The translations under genes were made by a program, and so were the position numbers. A stretch of 52,959 nucleotides of DNA from positions 1-52,959 of the forward strand of contig VAXO01000059.1 in NCBI GenBank assembly GCA_005888435.1, written 5' to 3'. The notes beneath the pieces were generated by a model, which was given only the letters and a program-made list of their open reading frames with translations, was not told the origin of the DNA and did not search any database. This document shows positions 25,583 to 32,576 of this stretch, in pieces. Position 1 is the stretch's first letter; each line of letters opens with the position of its first letter. Origin of the DNA: Actinomycetota bacterium. GTDB lineage: Bacteria; Actinomycetota; Thermoleophilia; Gaiellales; Gaiellaceae.

Positions 25583-27030
25583 GGCGCGAGCTCCGTTGGC
25601 GCGCGATAGGCAAGGGCTTCGGCGACATGCTCAGGCTCGACGTCGTCCGCCTCGGCGAGAGCGGCGATCGTGCGTGCGACGGAGGCGACCTTCGCCCGGC
25701 CGCGGCCCGACAGCCGAAGACGCTCCACGGCGCGTGTCAGCAGCTTGTCGGCGGCAGGCGTGCGGGCGGGCGGCGCGTCGGACAGTCGCCGGCGGGCGCC
25801 GGCGACCCGTCCGCGCACAACCTCCGACGACTCGCCGGGAGCCGCCTGGAGCTCGCTCGCCCGCGGGCGAGGGACCGTGACCACGATGTCAAAGCGGTCC
25901 AGGAGCGCGCGCGAGAGGCGGTCGCGGTAGCGCGCGATCCGCTGCGGGGAGCAGGAGCACTGCGCGCCGGGATCCCCCCTTGCACCGCATGGACACAGGT
26001 TCATGGTCCCGATCAGCTGAAAACTCGCCGGAAAGCGGGCGCTCCCGGCTGCGCGGGCGACGAGGATCTCGCCGTCTTCGAGCGGCTGGCGCAGCGCCTC
26101 GAGCGCCGGACGCTGGAACTCGGCGAGCTCGTCCAGCAGCAGGACGCCTCGATGTGCGAGGCTCGCCTCGCCCGGTCGGAGCCGCGGACCGCCACCGACG
26201 ATTGCCGCCGTCGAGGCGCTGTGATGCGGCGCTCGGAACGGAGCCTCCGCGATCAGCGGCCACTCCGGATCGACGAGCCCCGCCACAGAGTGGATCCGCG
26301 TCACCTCGAGCGCCGCCTCCTCGTCGAGCCACGGAAGGATTCCCGGCAGACGCCGCGCCAGCATCGTCTTGCCGATGCCGGGCGGGCCGCCGAGCAGCAT
26401 GTTGTGACGGCCGGCGGCTGCCAGCTCGAGCGCGCGGCGCGCGCGTTCCTGGCCCCGAACGTCCGCGAGGTCGAGCTTGCTGCGGCGCGGGTTCCAGCTG
26501 CCGTGGACCACCTCGGGTGCTTCGGCCTCGCCCCGGAGGTACGCGACCGCCTCGGCGAGGTGCCGCACACCGATCGGCTGGACACCCGCGAGCGACGCCT
26601 CGGCGGCAGCATCGTGCGCGCAGATGACGCGTTCCAGCCCGGCCCGGCGGGCGCCCTCCGCGACGCCGAGCACGCCGCCGACGCGGCGGAGCCGGCCGTC
26701 GAGGGCAAGCTCCCCGCACGACGCATGCTCGGCCAGCCGCTCCTGCGGGACCTGGCCGGACGCGGCTAGAAGCGCCAGCGCGATCGGCAGGTCGAAGCCG
26801 GATCCCTCCTTCTTCAGCTCGGCCGGGGCGAGATTGACGATGCACTTGCCGGGCCAGCGAAGGTGCGCGGCCCGGATACTGGTGCGGACGCGGTGCTTGG
26901 CTTCCTGGCACGCGCGGTCGACGAGCCCGACAAGGATGAACGCGGGGACGGCATCGCGGACGTGCGCCTCGGCCTCGACGCGCCGCGGCTCGAGGCCGAC
27001 GAGGGCGAAGGTGATTGCGCGCGCGAGCAC
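25579..27030 (-). CDS. comM: YifB/ComM family AAA+ ATPase
   Basis: A 483-residue ComM (YifB) helicase, known in naturally competent bacteria to extend branch migration during integration of transforming DNA. The N-terminal LonC-like domain (FALVGLEPRRVEAEAHVRD... VNLAPAELKKEGSGFDLPIALALLAASGQ) covers residues 1-190. The AAA+ domain has Walker A GGPPGIGKTMLARRL, Walker B GVLLLDELAEF and sensor/zinc-like IGTMNLCPCG followed by several Cys (CGARGDPGAQCSC). A C-terminal Mg-chelatase-like helical domain ends the protein. GTG start with TACCGT 6 nt upstream; coupled to dprA by GTGA. Confidence 0.94.
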   Translation of the reverse strand: MLARAITFALVGLEPRRVEAEAHVRDAVPAFILVGLVDRACQEAKHRVRTSIRAAHLRWPGKCIVNLAPAELKKEGSGFDLPIALALLAASGQVPQERLAEHASCGELALDGRLRRVGGVLGVAEGARRAGLERVICAHDAAAEASLAGVQPIGVRHLAEAVAYLRGEAEAPEVVHGSWNPRRSKLDLADVRGQERARRALELAAAGRHNMLLGGPPGIGKTMLARRLPGILPWLDEEAALEVTRIHSVAGLVDPEWPLIAEAPFRAPHHSASTAAIVGGGPRLRPGEASLAHRGVLLLDELAEFQRPALEALRQPLEDGEILVARAAGSARFPASFQLIGTMNLCPCGARGDPGAQCSCSPQRIARYRDRLSRALLDRFDIVVTVPRPRASELQAAPGESSEVVRGRVAGARRRLSDAPPARTPAADKLLTRAVERLRLSGRGRAKVASVARTIAALAEADDVEPEHVAEALAYRAPTELAP

Positions 27031-27036
27031 GCTCCG

Positions 27037-27042
27037 ACGGTA
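27037..27042 (-). promoter_or_regulatory. Putative leaderless -10 box (TACCGT) for comM-dprA
   Basis: TACCGT ends 6 nt before the comM GTG in the 42-bp gap after the methyltransferase gene. Its TA is not part of a stop codon, so it is among the more convincing sites. Confidence 0.5.
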
Positions 27043-27072
27043 CGGGTGAAGGTGTGACCTGTCTGTGCCGAG

Positions 27073-28176
27073 TTAGCGCGCGATCAGCACATCTTCGAAG
27101 AACTCGCCCGCGCGCCGCCCGGTACGGCGGTTGACGTGACGACGCAAGCGTTCCTCGAGCCGGAGCCCTGCCCGATCGAGGATCTCGGGGTAGAGGTCGC
27201 GGCGGTCGTTGACGACGATGACGAACGGCGCGTTCTTCGGCAGCGATTCCTTCGCATTGAGGAGCGTTGCGACGATCCCGTCCGAGTACGCGGACAGGGC
27301 GGCGCGTGACGTTCCAGCAGCTGCGGCGCCCACTTCGAGCTCACGTCGGTCGTCCAGGCGGAGCAGCTCGTATGCGTACCGGTGCTGCTCGTGGTAGTCG
27401 ATCAGCCCGGGATACGGCGGCGACGTGAGCACCCCGTCGAAGCGGCCGAGCGTAACGTCGCGCACGTCGCCGTGGATCACGGCCGCCCTGCATCCGCGCG
27501 CCCGGACACGCGCGAACTCTTTCAGGCGTGCGAGCGTGTCGAGCGTGTAGCGGCGAAGGAACTGCGCCGCGGTGTCGACCGGGCGGCATTCCCGCCGATG
27601 CTTGTGGCACCAGTACGGAACGATCTGCGGCTCGCGCGGGAATTCGAGGTCGAAGTGCGCCGTCCGGCGCGCTGAGCGCGCCGCCCGCGCGAGCACGACC
27701 CGCAGCACGTCGGCGTGCTCGTAGTCGCCCACGAGGGCGCGAAAGCCGAGCAGCTCGCGCGCAGCCTGCGGCGCATACCAGCGTCGGACATACGCCGACG
27801 GCCGCTCGCGGTTCGACTCGCCGATCCGCGCGTGCGCGGCGCGCAGGTCTTGCTCGAGCACGAACGGGTTGTACGCGCGTGTCTTGACCTCCATCAGCAG
27901 GCAGTTGAACGCGGCGACGTCGACCCCGGTTGCGTCGAGGCCGCTCTCGAGTGCCTGGACGAGCGTCGTCCCCGACCCGGCGAAGGGGTCGAGCACGTGC
28001 TGTCCCGGCCGGAAGTAGCGGCCGAGCAGAACCTCGACAAGCTGGGGAATGAACTTCCCGAGGTACGGGTGCAGCCGGTGGACGTGCCGGGTGCGCACAC
28101 GCTCGGGCAGGTCCCGCTCCGACCACGAGAGCTCCAGGTCGATGTCGGCGTAGAGGGCGTCCTGAGTCGGGGCCAC
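27073..28176 (-). CDS. Site-specific DNA methyltransferase (N4/N6 amino type)
   Basis: A 367-residue amino-methyltransferase. Residues 36-51 (HPYLGKFIPQLVEVLL) form the motif X-like helix, 63-71 DPFAGSGTT is the AdoMet motif I, GVDVAAFNCLLMEVK is motif II, and TSPPY (251-255) is the catalytic motif IV. SPPY is typical of N4-cytosine enzymes. About 160 residues lie between motifs I and IV and may hold target recognition, including a C190/H191/H193/C197 cluster. No restriction endonuclease gene is adjacent. GTG start is 22 bp after yraN; the gene lies directly before comM-dprA. A role in marking or protecting DNA during uptake is inference from position. Confidence 0.85.
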   Translation of the reverse strand: MAPTQDALYADIDLELSWSERDLPERVRTRHVHRLHPYLGKFIPQLVEVLLGRYFRPGQHVLDPFAGSGTTLVQALESGLDATGVDVAAFNCLLMEVKTRAYNPFVLEQDLRAAHARIGESNRERPSAYVRRWYAPQAARELLGFRALVGDYEHADVLRVVLARAARSARRTAHFDLEFPREPQIVPYWCHKHRRECRPVDTAAQFLRRYTLDTLARLKEFARVRARGCRAAVIHGDVRDVTLGRFDGVLTSPPYPGLIDYHEQHRYAYELLRLDDRRELEVGAAAAGTSRAALSAYSDGIVATLLNAKESLPKNAPFVIVVNDRRDLYPEILDRAGLRLEERLRRHVNRRTGRRAGEFFEDVLIAR

Positions 28177-28198
28177 CCGCGCCAGTTCGACGCCGCGG

Positions 28199-28534
28199 TC
28201 AGAAAGCCTCGGCCAGCCGCACCAACCTCCCTTCCTGGACGGCGATCACGTCGAATGAGACCTCGAGGCCGGCATGCTCGGGATTCGCCGCCAGCCACGC
28301 CGCCGCCGTCCGGCGGATGCGCCGCTGCTTCTCGGCGTCGACCATCTCAACGGCTTCCCCGAACGCGCCACCGCCCTTCGACTTCACCTCGCAGAAGATC
28401 ACGCGGCGGCCACGGCGCACGACGAGGTCGAGCTCGTAGCCGCCCACCCAGGCGTTCGCCGCCAGGACGCGATAGCCGCGCAGCCGGTACCACCACGACG
28501 CGCGCCGCTCCGCCGCTTTCCCCGAAGACACCAT
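28199..28534 (-). CDS. yraN: YraN family (UPF0102) endonuclease-like protein
   Basis: A 111-residue YraN protein with the Holliday-junction-resolvase/PD-(D/E)xK fold: GKAAERRASWWYRLRGYRVL, then YELDLVVRRG and IFCEVKSK give the E-D-ExK metal-site pattern, followed by DAEKQRRIRRTAAAWL. Its biochemical function is not established, but it is a standard neighbour of rnhB and dprA in bacteria, consistent with DNA processing. ATG start; TAACGT lies 6 nt upstream (its TAA is the stop of the preceding secreted protein gene). Confidence 0.92.
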   Translation of the reverse strand: MVSSGKAAERRASWWYRLRGYRVLAANAWVGGYELDLVVRRGRRVIFCEVKSKGGGAFGEAVEMVDAEKQRRIRRTAAAWLAANPEHAGLEVSFDVIAVQEGRLVRLAEAF

Positions 28535-28543
28535 GCGGACACG

Positions 28544-29350
28544 TTAGGTCGCGAAATCGCGCGTGATCGTGGCGAGTGTGCGCCCATTTCGACCGCGCAC
28601 GACAAGGTCTCCGTCGTGGTTGAAGCCGAGCCGGTAATCGAAGAAGCGGCTCGGCTCCCTCGCCCAGGGCAGGTTGATGCACTCCGCCGCGACATGCCTG
28701 GTGTCCAAGGCGTGGATGAACGGCCGGCCCCCCGTCGAGTAGAGCGTGAACGCCCACCCGCCGCGGTCGATGCGCGAGACGGGCCAGCCCTGCATCGTCG
28801 TGTCCCACGAGCGACGGTCGGCGACGATCTTCGGGAGCAACCGGCCGGCTCGCAAGTCGTACGCGCGTACGCGATATGCCGTGAAGTCCCGCGGGGAGAC
28901 GAACTCCGTCAGGTAGAGGTAGCGCGCGTCGGGAGAGATCGCATCGAACACAAAGTGGCCTTCGAGCTGGATCCTCGCGACGATCCCCATCCGTTTCGTG
29001 TCTGCGAGGAGAAAGGAGCTGCGCTTCCTCAGCGTCATGCCGTACGTCACGTTGCCGAGCACCAGCGTGCGATCGTCGGGCAACACGGCTTCCCCAGCAG
29101 CGTCCGGAGTCACATATGGGATACCCCAGTTTCCCTTCAGGTTCAACCACTGCTGCACGCGACCGCCGTCGCGCCGGATCACCTGCAGCGACGTCCACCC
29201 TGGGGTCGGAACCGCCACGTATCGAAACGCCCCGCGCGCCGCGCCGTCCCAGCCCTGCATCGCGTTCTGCGGTGGCCCGCCGTCCCCGGCCGCCGGTGCC
29301 GCGGCGACGAGAGCGCCCGCGGACATCAATGCCAACACGCACCTTCGCAT
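28544..29350 (-). CDS. Secreted propeller-like protein, paralogue 1
   Basis: A 268-residue exported protein of unknown function. A signal peptide (MRRCVLALMSAGALVAAAPAAG) precedes repeats of beta-strand character: LQVIRRDGGRVQQWLNLKG, FLLADTKRMGIVARIQLEG, FVFDAISPDARYLYLTE, YRVRAYDLRAGRLL and DLVVRGRNGRTLATI. The segments resemble YncE/WD-like propeller blades, though a full blade count is not clear. It is a close paralogue of the next gene (shared order of blocks such as RPFIHALDTR, AYDLR, SPxxR/GRYLYL). AGGAGG stands 5 nt before the ATG. It has no known partner; the rnhB-yraN neighbourhood does not explain it. Confidence 0.75.
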   Translation of the reverse strand: MRRCVLALMSAGALVAAAPAAGDGGPPQNAMQGWDGAARGAFRYVAVPTPGWTSLQVIRRDGGRVQQWLNLKGNWGIPYVTPDAAGEAVLPDDRTLVLGNVTYGMTLRKRSSFLLADTKRMGIVARIQLEGHFVFDAISPDARYLYLTEFVSPRDFTAYRVRAYDLRAGRLLPKIVADRRSWDTTMQGWPVSRIDRGGWAFTLYSTGGRPFIHALDTRHVAAECINLPWAREPSRFFDYRLGFNHDGDLVVRGRNGRTLATITRDFAT

Positions 29351-29355
29351 CTCCG

Positions 29356-29361
29356 CCTCCT
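29356..29361 (-). promoter_or_regulatory. Perfect RBS of paralogue 1
   Basis: AGGAGG, 5 nt before the ATG at 29350, within ACAGGAGG, the same octamer found before paralogue 2. Strong translation is expected. Confidence 0.65.
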
Positions 29362-29405
29362 GTCCGGTGTCGGACCGGATACGGAGGCGGAGACGCGAGG
29401 AGTCC

Positions 29406-30245
29406 CTACGGTTTCTTGACCGCGCTGATGATCTTGAACGTCTGGCGGTCGATCAGAGCGAGCGCGCGACCGTTCGGCCCGCGGACGACCAGGTGCCCGT
29501 CGCCGTCGATTCTCAGCCGGTAGTCGAAGACCCGGTCGGGCGAGGTCTTCCACGGCAGGTTGATGCACACAGCTGCCACGTTCCGTGTGTCGAGCGCGTG
29601 GATGAACGGCCGCGCATTTGCTCCGTAGAGCGTGTACGACCAGCTCTTCTTCCAGAGCCGGGAGATGGGCAGGCCGCGCATGTCGGTTGCCCACGAGTGC
29701 TTGTCGCTGACGATCTTCGCGAGCAAGCGCGCGCCGCGAAGGTCGTACGCCCGCACGCGGTACGAGCTCGGGTCCTCCGGCGACATGTACTCGATCAGGT
29801 ACAGATAGCGGCCGTCGCGCGAAATGGCGTCGAACGTGAACGCGCCTTTGAGCTGGATGCGGCCGCTGACCTTCAGCTTGCGCGTGTCGACCAGCGCGAA
29901 CTTCGTGGTCGAGCGCAGTGTTTGACCGTTGTACAACGACTGCGCGAGCAGAAGCGTCCGCCCGTTCGCAAATAGACCTTCCGCAGTCCCGTCATAGGCG
30001 ACGAGCGGGATACCCCACGTTCCCTTGATTCTCATGTGCCGCAAGACACGGTTGTCTTGCCGGCCGATGACCTGAAGCTCCGTCGTCGTGCCCGCCGGCA
30101 GGGCGACGTACCGGACTGTGCCGCTCGTGAGGCCGTGTCGGCCCTCACTCAAGCCGGGGCTCGGCCCCGCCCCCGAGGCGATGGCCGTGCTCCAGACCGC
30201 GCAGGCCGACGCCAGAACCAGCATCAGCAGAATTCGCCTTCGCAT
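29406..30245 (-). CDS. Secreted propeller-like protein, paralogue 2
   Basis: A 279-residue exported protein. Its signal peptide is MRRRILLMLVLASACAVWSTAIASGAG. Blocks in order: TSGTVRYVALPAGTTTELQVIG, RVLRHMRIKGTWGIPLVAYDG, RTLLLAQSLYNGQTLRS, VSGRIQLKGAFTFDAISRDG, RYLYLIEYMSPEDPSSYRV and ARPFIHALDTRNVAAVCINLPW. The same blocks, with the same spacing, occur in paralogue 1, so a tandem duplication is clear. A single Cys is kept in the CINLPW block of both (ECINLPW, VCINLPW). Function unknown. RBS AGGAGG is 6 nt before the ATG. The two genes are 55 bp apart and probably cotranscribed. Confidence 0.75.
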   Translation of the reverse strand: MRRRILLMLVLASACAVWSTAIASGAGPSPGLSEGRHGLTSGTVRYVALPAGTTTELQVIGRQDNRVLRHMRIKGTWGIPLVAYDGTAEGLFANGRTLLLAQSLYNGQTLRSTTKFALVDTRKLKVSGRIQLKGAFTFDAISRDGRYLYLIEYMSPEDPSSYRVRAYDLRGARLLAKIVSDKHSWATDMRGLPISRLWKKSWSYTLYGANARPFIHALDTRNVAAVCINLPWKTSPDRVFDYRLRIDGDGHLVVRGPNGRALALIDRQTFKIISAVKKP

Positions 30246-30251
30246 CTCAGT

Positions 30252-30257
30252 CCTCCT
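30252..30257 (-). promoter_or_regulatory. Perfect RBS of paralogue 2
   Basis: AGGAGG, 6 nt before the ATG at 30245, again within ACAGGAGG. Confidence 0.65.
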
Positions 30258-30304
30258 GTGGGTGTCGACCGCTCTACACCGGCCGGCGCCCGGAGGGTCC
30301 AGCG

Positions 30305-30769
30305 TCAGCCGGTTTTCGTCAAAGCCTCATGGATCTCGCGCGTCAGCGCTGCGACCTGCTCCGTGAGCTCCTTGTCCTGCCGCGTCAGGTCGGTATTCGA
30401 CTCGAGGAGCGCTTCGAGCTTGTCCGTCTCGGCCTTGAGCGCGTCCACGCGACGCTGCGCCATCTCCTCGGCGTGGTCATGGTGCTTCTCGGTCAGCTCG
30501 GCCGCGGTCTTGTCACGCGAGGCCTGCCGCGTCTCGGCGAGCAGGATCAGCGGCGCTGCATACGCGGCCTGAGTGGAGAAGGCCAAATTCAGAAGGATGA
30601 AAGGGTAGGGGTCCCAATGGGACACGACCGCAATGGAGTTGAGTGCGATCCACACCAGGACCACGATCGTCTGCCCGATGATGTATTGCGGCGTCCCGAA
30701 GAACCGAGCGGCGCGCTCCGCCGCCTGACCAAAACTGTCCTGTCCAAAGGCGCCGTGCTGCTCTTGCAC
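30305..30769 (-). CDS. DUF1003 membrane protein
   Basis: A 154-residue DUF1003 protein. Two membrane helices (about 30-50 and 58-78) are joined by the family motif WDPYPFILLNLAFSTQAAYAAPLILLAETRQ, and a highly charged coiled coil fills residues about 85-150 (heptad-like LKAETDKLEALLESN). Function of the family is unknown. GTG start with TACGCT 7 nt upstream, in the 18-bp gap after rnhB. It sits between rnhB and the secreted paralogues with no obvious functional link. Confidence 0.88.
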   Translation of the reverse strand: MQEQHGAFGQDSFGQAAERAARFFGTPQYIIGQTIVVLVWIALNSIAVVSHWDPYPFILLNLAFSTQAAYAAPLILLAETRQASRDKTAAELTEKHHDHAEEMAQRRVDALKAETDKLEALLESNTDLTRQDKELTEQVAALTREIHEALTKTG

Positions 30770-30776
30770 GGCTCCG

Positions 30777-30782
30777 AGCGTA
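30777..30782 (-). promoter_or_regulatory. Putative leaderless -10 box (TACGCT)
   Basis: TACGCT ends 7 nt before the GTG of the DUF1003 gene. It fits the recurring TACNNT pattern; it lies in the short rnhB-DUF1003 gap. Confidence 0.4.
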
Positions 30783-30787
30783 CGCCG

Positions 30788-31447
30788 TCAGGCGGACATT
30801 GCCGCCAGCTCGGCTTCGCTCAGATAGCAGAGCGCCTGGAACGAGCGGCGGTGAATCCGCGACGGCCCGCGCTCGCGCACGATCGCGGAATGCCCCGGTG
30901 TGATGTAGCCGACATGTGAGGAGAAGCCGTAGTGCGGATAGAGCGCGTCCATCCGGCGCATCAGACGATCGCGCGTCACCTTCGCGACGATCGAGGCCGC
31001 CGCAATCGCGGCGCTCTTCTCGTCCCCGTCGACGACGGCTCGGTGCTCCGGCGCGGTCGGCCCGAGGCGGAAGCCGTCGACGAGGCAGGCCTCGGCAGGC
31101 GGCGACAGTGCATGCAAGATGTCCCGCATCGCAGCGAGATTCGATTTGTGCAACCCGTTGCGGTCGATCTGGCCGTGCGGGATGACGCGGACGACGACCT
31201 GCTCCGCGCAGGCGACCACAGCGCGAAACAGTGTCTCGCGCCGCTCGGCCGTGACCTGCTTGGAGTCGTTGAGCAGTGCGAGCGGCCGTACCCTGTGGTC
31301 GCGCAGGCAGCCGTAGTCGAGCAGGACGCCCGCGACCACGAGCGGCCCCGCGAGCGAACCGCGCCCGGCCTCGTCCGTGCCCGCGACCAGACGGGCTCCT
31401 AGCCTGCGGTCGAACCTCAGGAGCTTCTGGCCGGAGCTGAGCGCCAC
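30788..31447 (-). CDS. rnhB: Ribonuclease HII
   Basis: A 219-residue RNase HII, which removes ribonucleotides from RNA-DNA hybrids. The catalytic GTDEAGRGSLAGPL (about 23-36) supplies the Asp-Glu pair, LNDSKQVTAERRETLF the DSK motif, VDGFRLGP the third Asp, and GDEKSAAIAAASIVAKVTRDRLM the fourth-Asp helix region. The C-terminal HRRSF motif is present. Length is normal. GTG start at 31447, 19 bp after the rplS stop, in the conserved trmD-rplS-rnhB series. Confidence 0.95.
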   Translation of the reverse strand: MALSSGQKLLRFDRRLGARLVAGTDEAGRGSLAGPLVVAGVLLDYGCLRDHRVRPLALLNDSKQVTAERRETLFRAVVACAEQVVVRVIPHGQIDRNGLHKSNLAAMRDILHALSPPAEACLVDGFRLGPTAPEHRAVVDGDEKSAAIAAASIVAKVTRDRLMRRMDALYPHYGFSSHVGYITPGHSAIVRERGPSRIHRRSFQALCYLSEAELAAMSA

Positions 31448-31466
31448 GGCCGCCGAGACTAGCTGA

Positions 31467-31925
31467 CTACTCGGCCGCCTCTCCGGGCGCCGCTTCGACT
31501 TCCGGGGCCTCTGCCTCGGAAACCTCGCTCGGAGCGACTTCTTGCTGCTTCTGGGCCATCCGGGCGCCGCGGGCGCCGTCCTGCCTGAGCTCCCGCACGC
31601 GCGCCTTCTTCCCGACCTTACCCCGCAGGTAGTAGAGCTTCGCCCGGTTGACGTCGCCGATGGCGGCGACCTCGATCCGCTCGATCTTCGGCGAGTGCAG
31701 CGGGAACGTCCGCTCGACGCCGACGCCGAAGGACTGCTTCCGGACGGTGAACGTCTCCCGGGCGCCGGCGCCCTGGCGTTTGAGGACGATGCCCTCGAAG
31801 ACCTGGATCCGGGCGCGCTGGCCCTCGATCACCTTGAAGTGGACGCGCACGGTGTCTCCCGCCTTGAACTGCGGGATGTCCGCCCGTATCTGGGCGCGTT
31901 CGATTGATTCGATGATCTTGCTCAT
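31467..31925 (-). CDS. rplS: 50S ribosomal protein L19
   Basis: A 152-residue L19. Residues 1-115 match the family closely: [64 protein letters not shown] and [20 protein letters not shown] 35-residue Glu/Ala/Pro-rich C-terminal tail ([16 protein letters not shown]) is an extension beyond the usual 115 residues and is probably disordered. There is no Shine-Dalgarno; a stable hairpin stands 6 nt before the ATG, which could regulate translation. Part of the rpsP-trmD-rplS ribosome operon. Confidence 0.96.
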   Translation of the reverse strand: MSKIIESIERAQIRADIPQFKAGDTVRVHFKVIEGQRARIQVFEGIVLKRQGAGARETFTVRKQSFGVGVERTFPLHSPKIERIEVAAIGDVNRAKLYYLRGKVGKKARVRELRQDGARGARMAQKQQEVAPSEVSEAEAPEVEAAPGEAAE

Positions 31926-31931
31926 AGGAGA

Positions 31932-31950
31932 GGCGGCCCGAAAGACCGCC
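31932..31950 (-). promoter_or_regulatory. Hairpin in the rplS leader
   Basis: On the minus strand GGCGGTC pairs with GGCCGCC (one G-U pair) around TTTCG, ending 6 nt before the rplS ATG. No RBS is present between it and the ATG. A TAGCAT box (31956-31961, overlapping the preceding stop) could start a short leader holding just this hairpin. A role in autoregulation of L19 is a guess. Confidence 0.35.
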
Positions 31951-31958
31951 GCGGAATG

Positions 31959-32576
31959 CTAGCGAAGATGGATCCGCTCGGATCCGCGCTTGATCTCGAC
32001 GACCTTGCCTCGAAGCTTCTGACGCGGCACCGGCCCGAAGAAGCGGGAATCGCACGAGGACCCGCGGTTATCTCCCAGTAAGAGGTACGAGTCCGCAGGG
32101 ATCCGGCTGCCGCGAGAACTCAATGAGTCGCGGAAGTTTGGTCTGAGCCAGGGCTCGTTGAGCCGTTGCCCGTCGATCAGAATCGTTCCTGCGCGTTCTT
32201 GCCACCGCTCGCCGCCCAAACCGATCACCCGCTTGATGAAGATTCCGCCGGATCCGCACCTGAGCTCGGCGGCCCTGGGAGTTTCGAAGACGACGATGTC
32301 TCCGCGGCTCGGCCGGCCGTCACCGTACGGAACGGCGTAGACGAGATCGGCTTCTCTCCCGCGGCAGCCGAGCTGAGGCCGTCCGCAGTGCAGCGTCGGC
32401 TCCATCGAGGAGGAAGGCACCCGGTAGACGTGCCCGTTGCGGCCCATGCACCCGGCCGCGACGGACACGACCAGTGCCAGGCAGGCGACGTGTCCTAATG
32501 AAACGAGATGCGGCTCGGCGGCCAGTACGTCGCGAAGACGTTGCCAATCAGGTTCTTGCGCGGTACGAGACCCCAT
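31959..32576 (-). CDS. lepB: Signal peptidase I, second copy
   Basis: A 205-residue type I signal peptidase. The catalytic Ser57 is in VPSSSMEPTLHC and the general-base Lys115 in GIFIKRVIGLGGE; GDNRGSSCDSRFFGPVP is the conserved box E. The N-terminal hydrophobic segment (24-43, HLVSLGHVACLALVVSVAAGC) is the probable membrane anchor and ends in AAGC, which is close to, but not, a lipobox. The ATG at 32576 overlaps the preceding signal peptidase gene by 82 bp; no good start lies between it and the anchor, so the true start is uncertain. It lacks the second Cys pair of its neighbour. Confidence 0.85.
   Translation of the reverse strand: MGSRTAQEPDWQRLRDVLAAEPHLVSLGHVACLALVVSVAAGCMGRNGHVYRVPSSSMEPTLHCGRPQLGCRGREADLVYAVPYGDGRPSRGDIVVFETPRAAELRCGSGGIFIKRVIGLGGERWQERAGTILIDGQRLNEPWLRPNFRDSLSSRGSRIPADSYLLLGDNRGSSCDSRFFGPVPRQKLRGKVVEIKRGSERIHLR

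Noticed and set aside
24767-28176. Restriction-modification system around the DNA methyltransferase
   Set aside because: No nuclease gene of restriction type is adjacent; yraN is a conserved housekeeping neighbour, not a restriction enzyme partner.
32469-32497. Frameshifted fusion of the two signal peptidase genes
   Set aside because: Each has its own Ser box, Lys and GDN box in full, so they are tandem genes rather than one broken gene.
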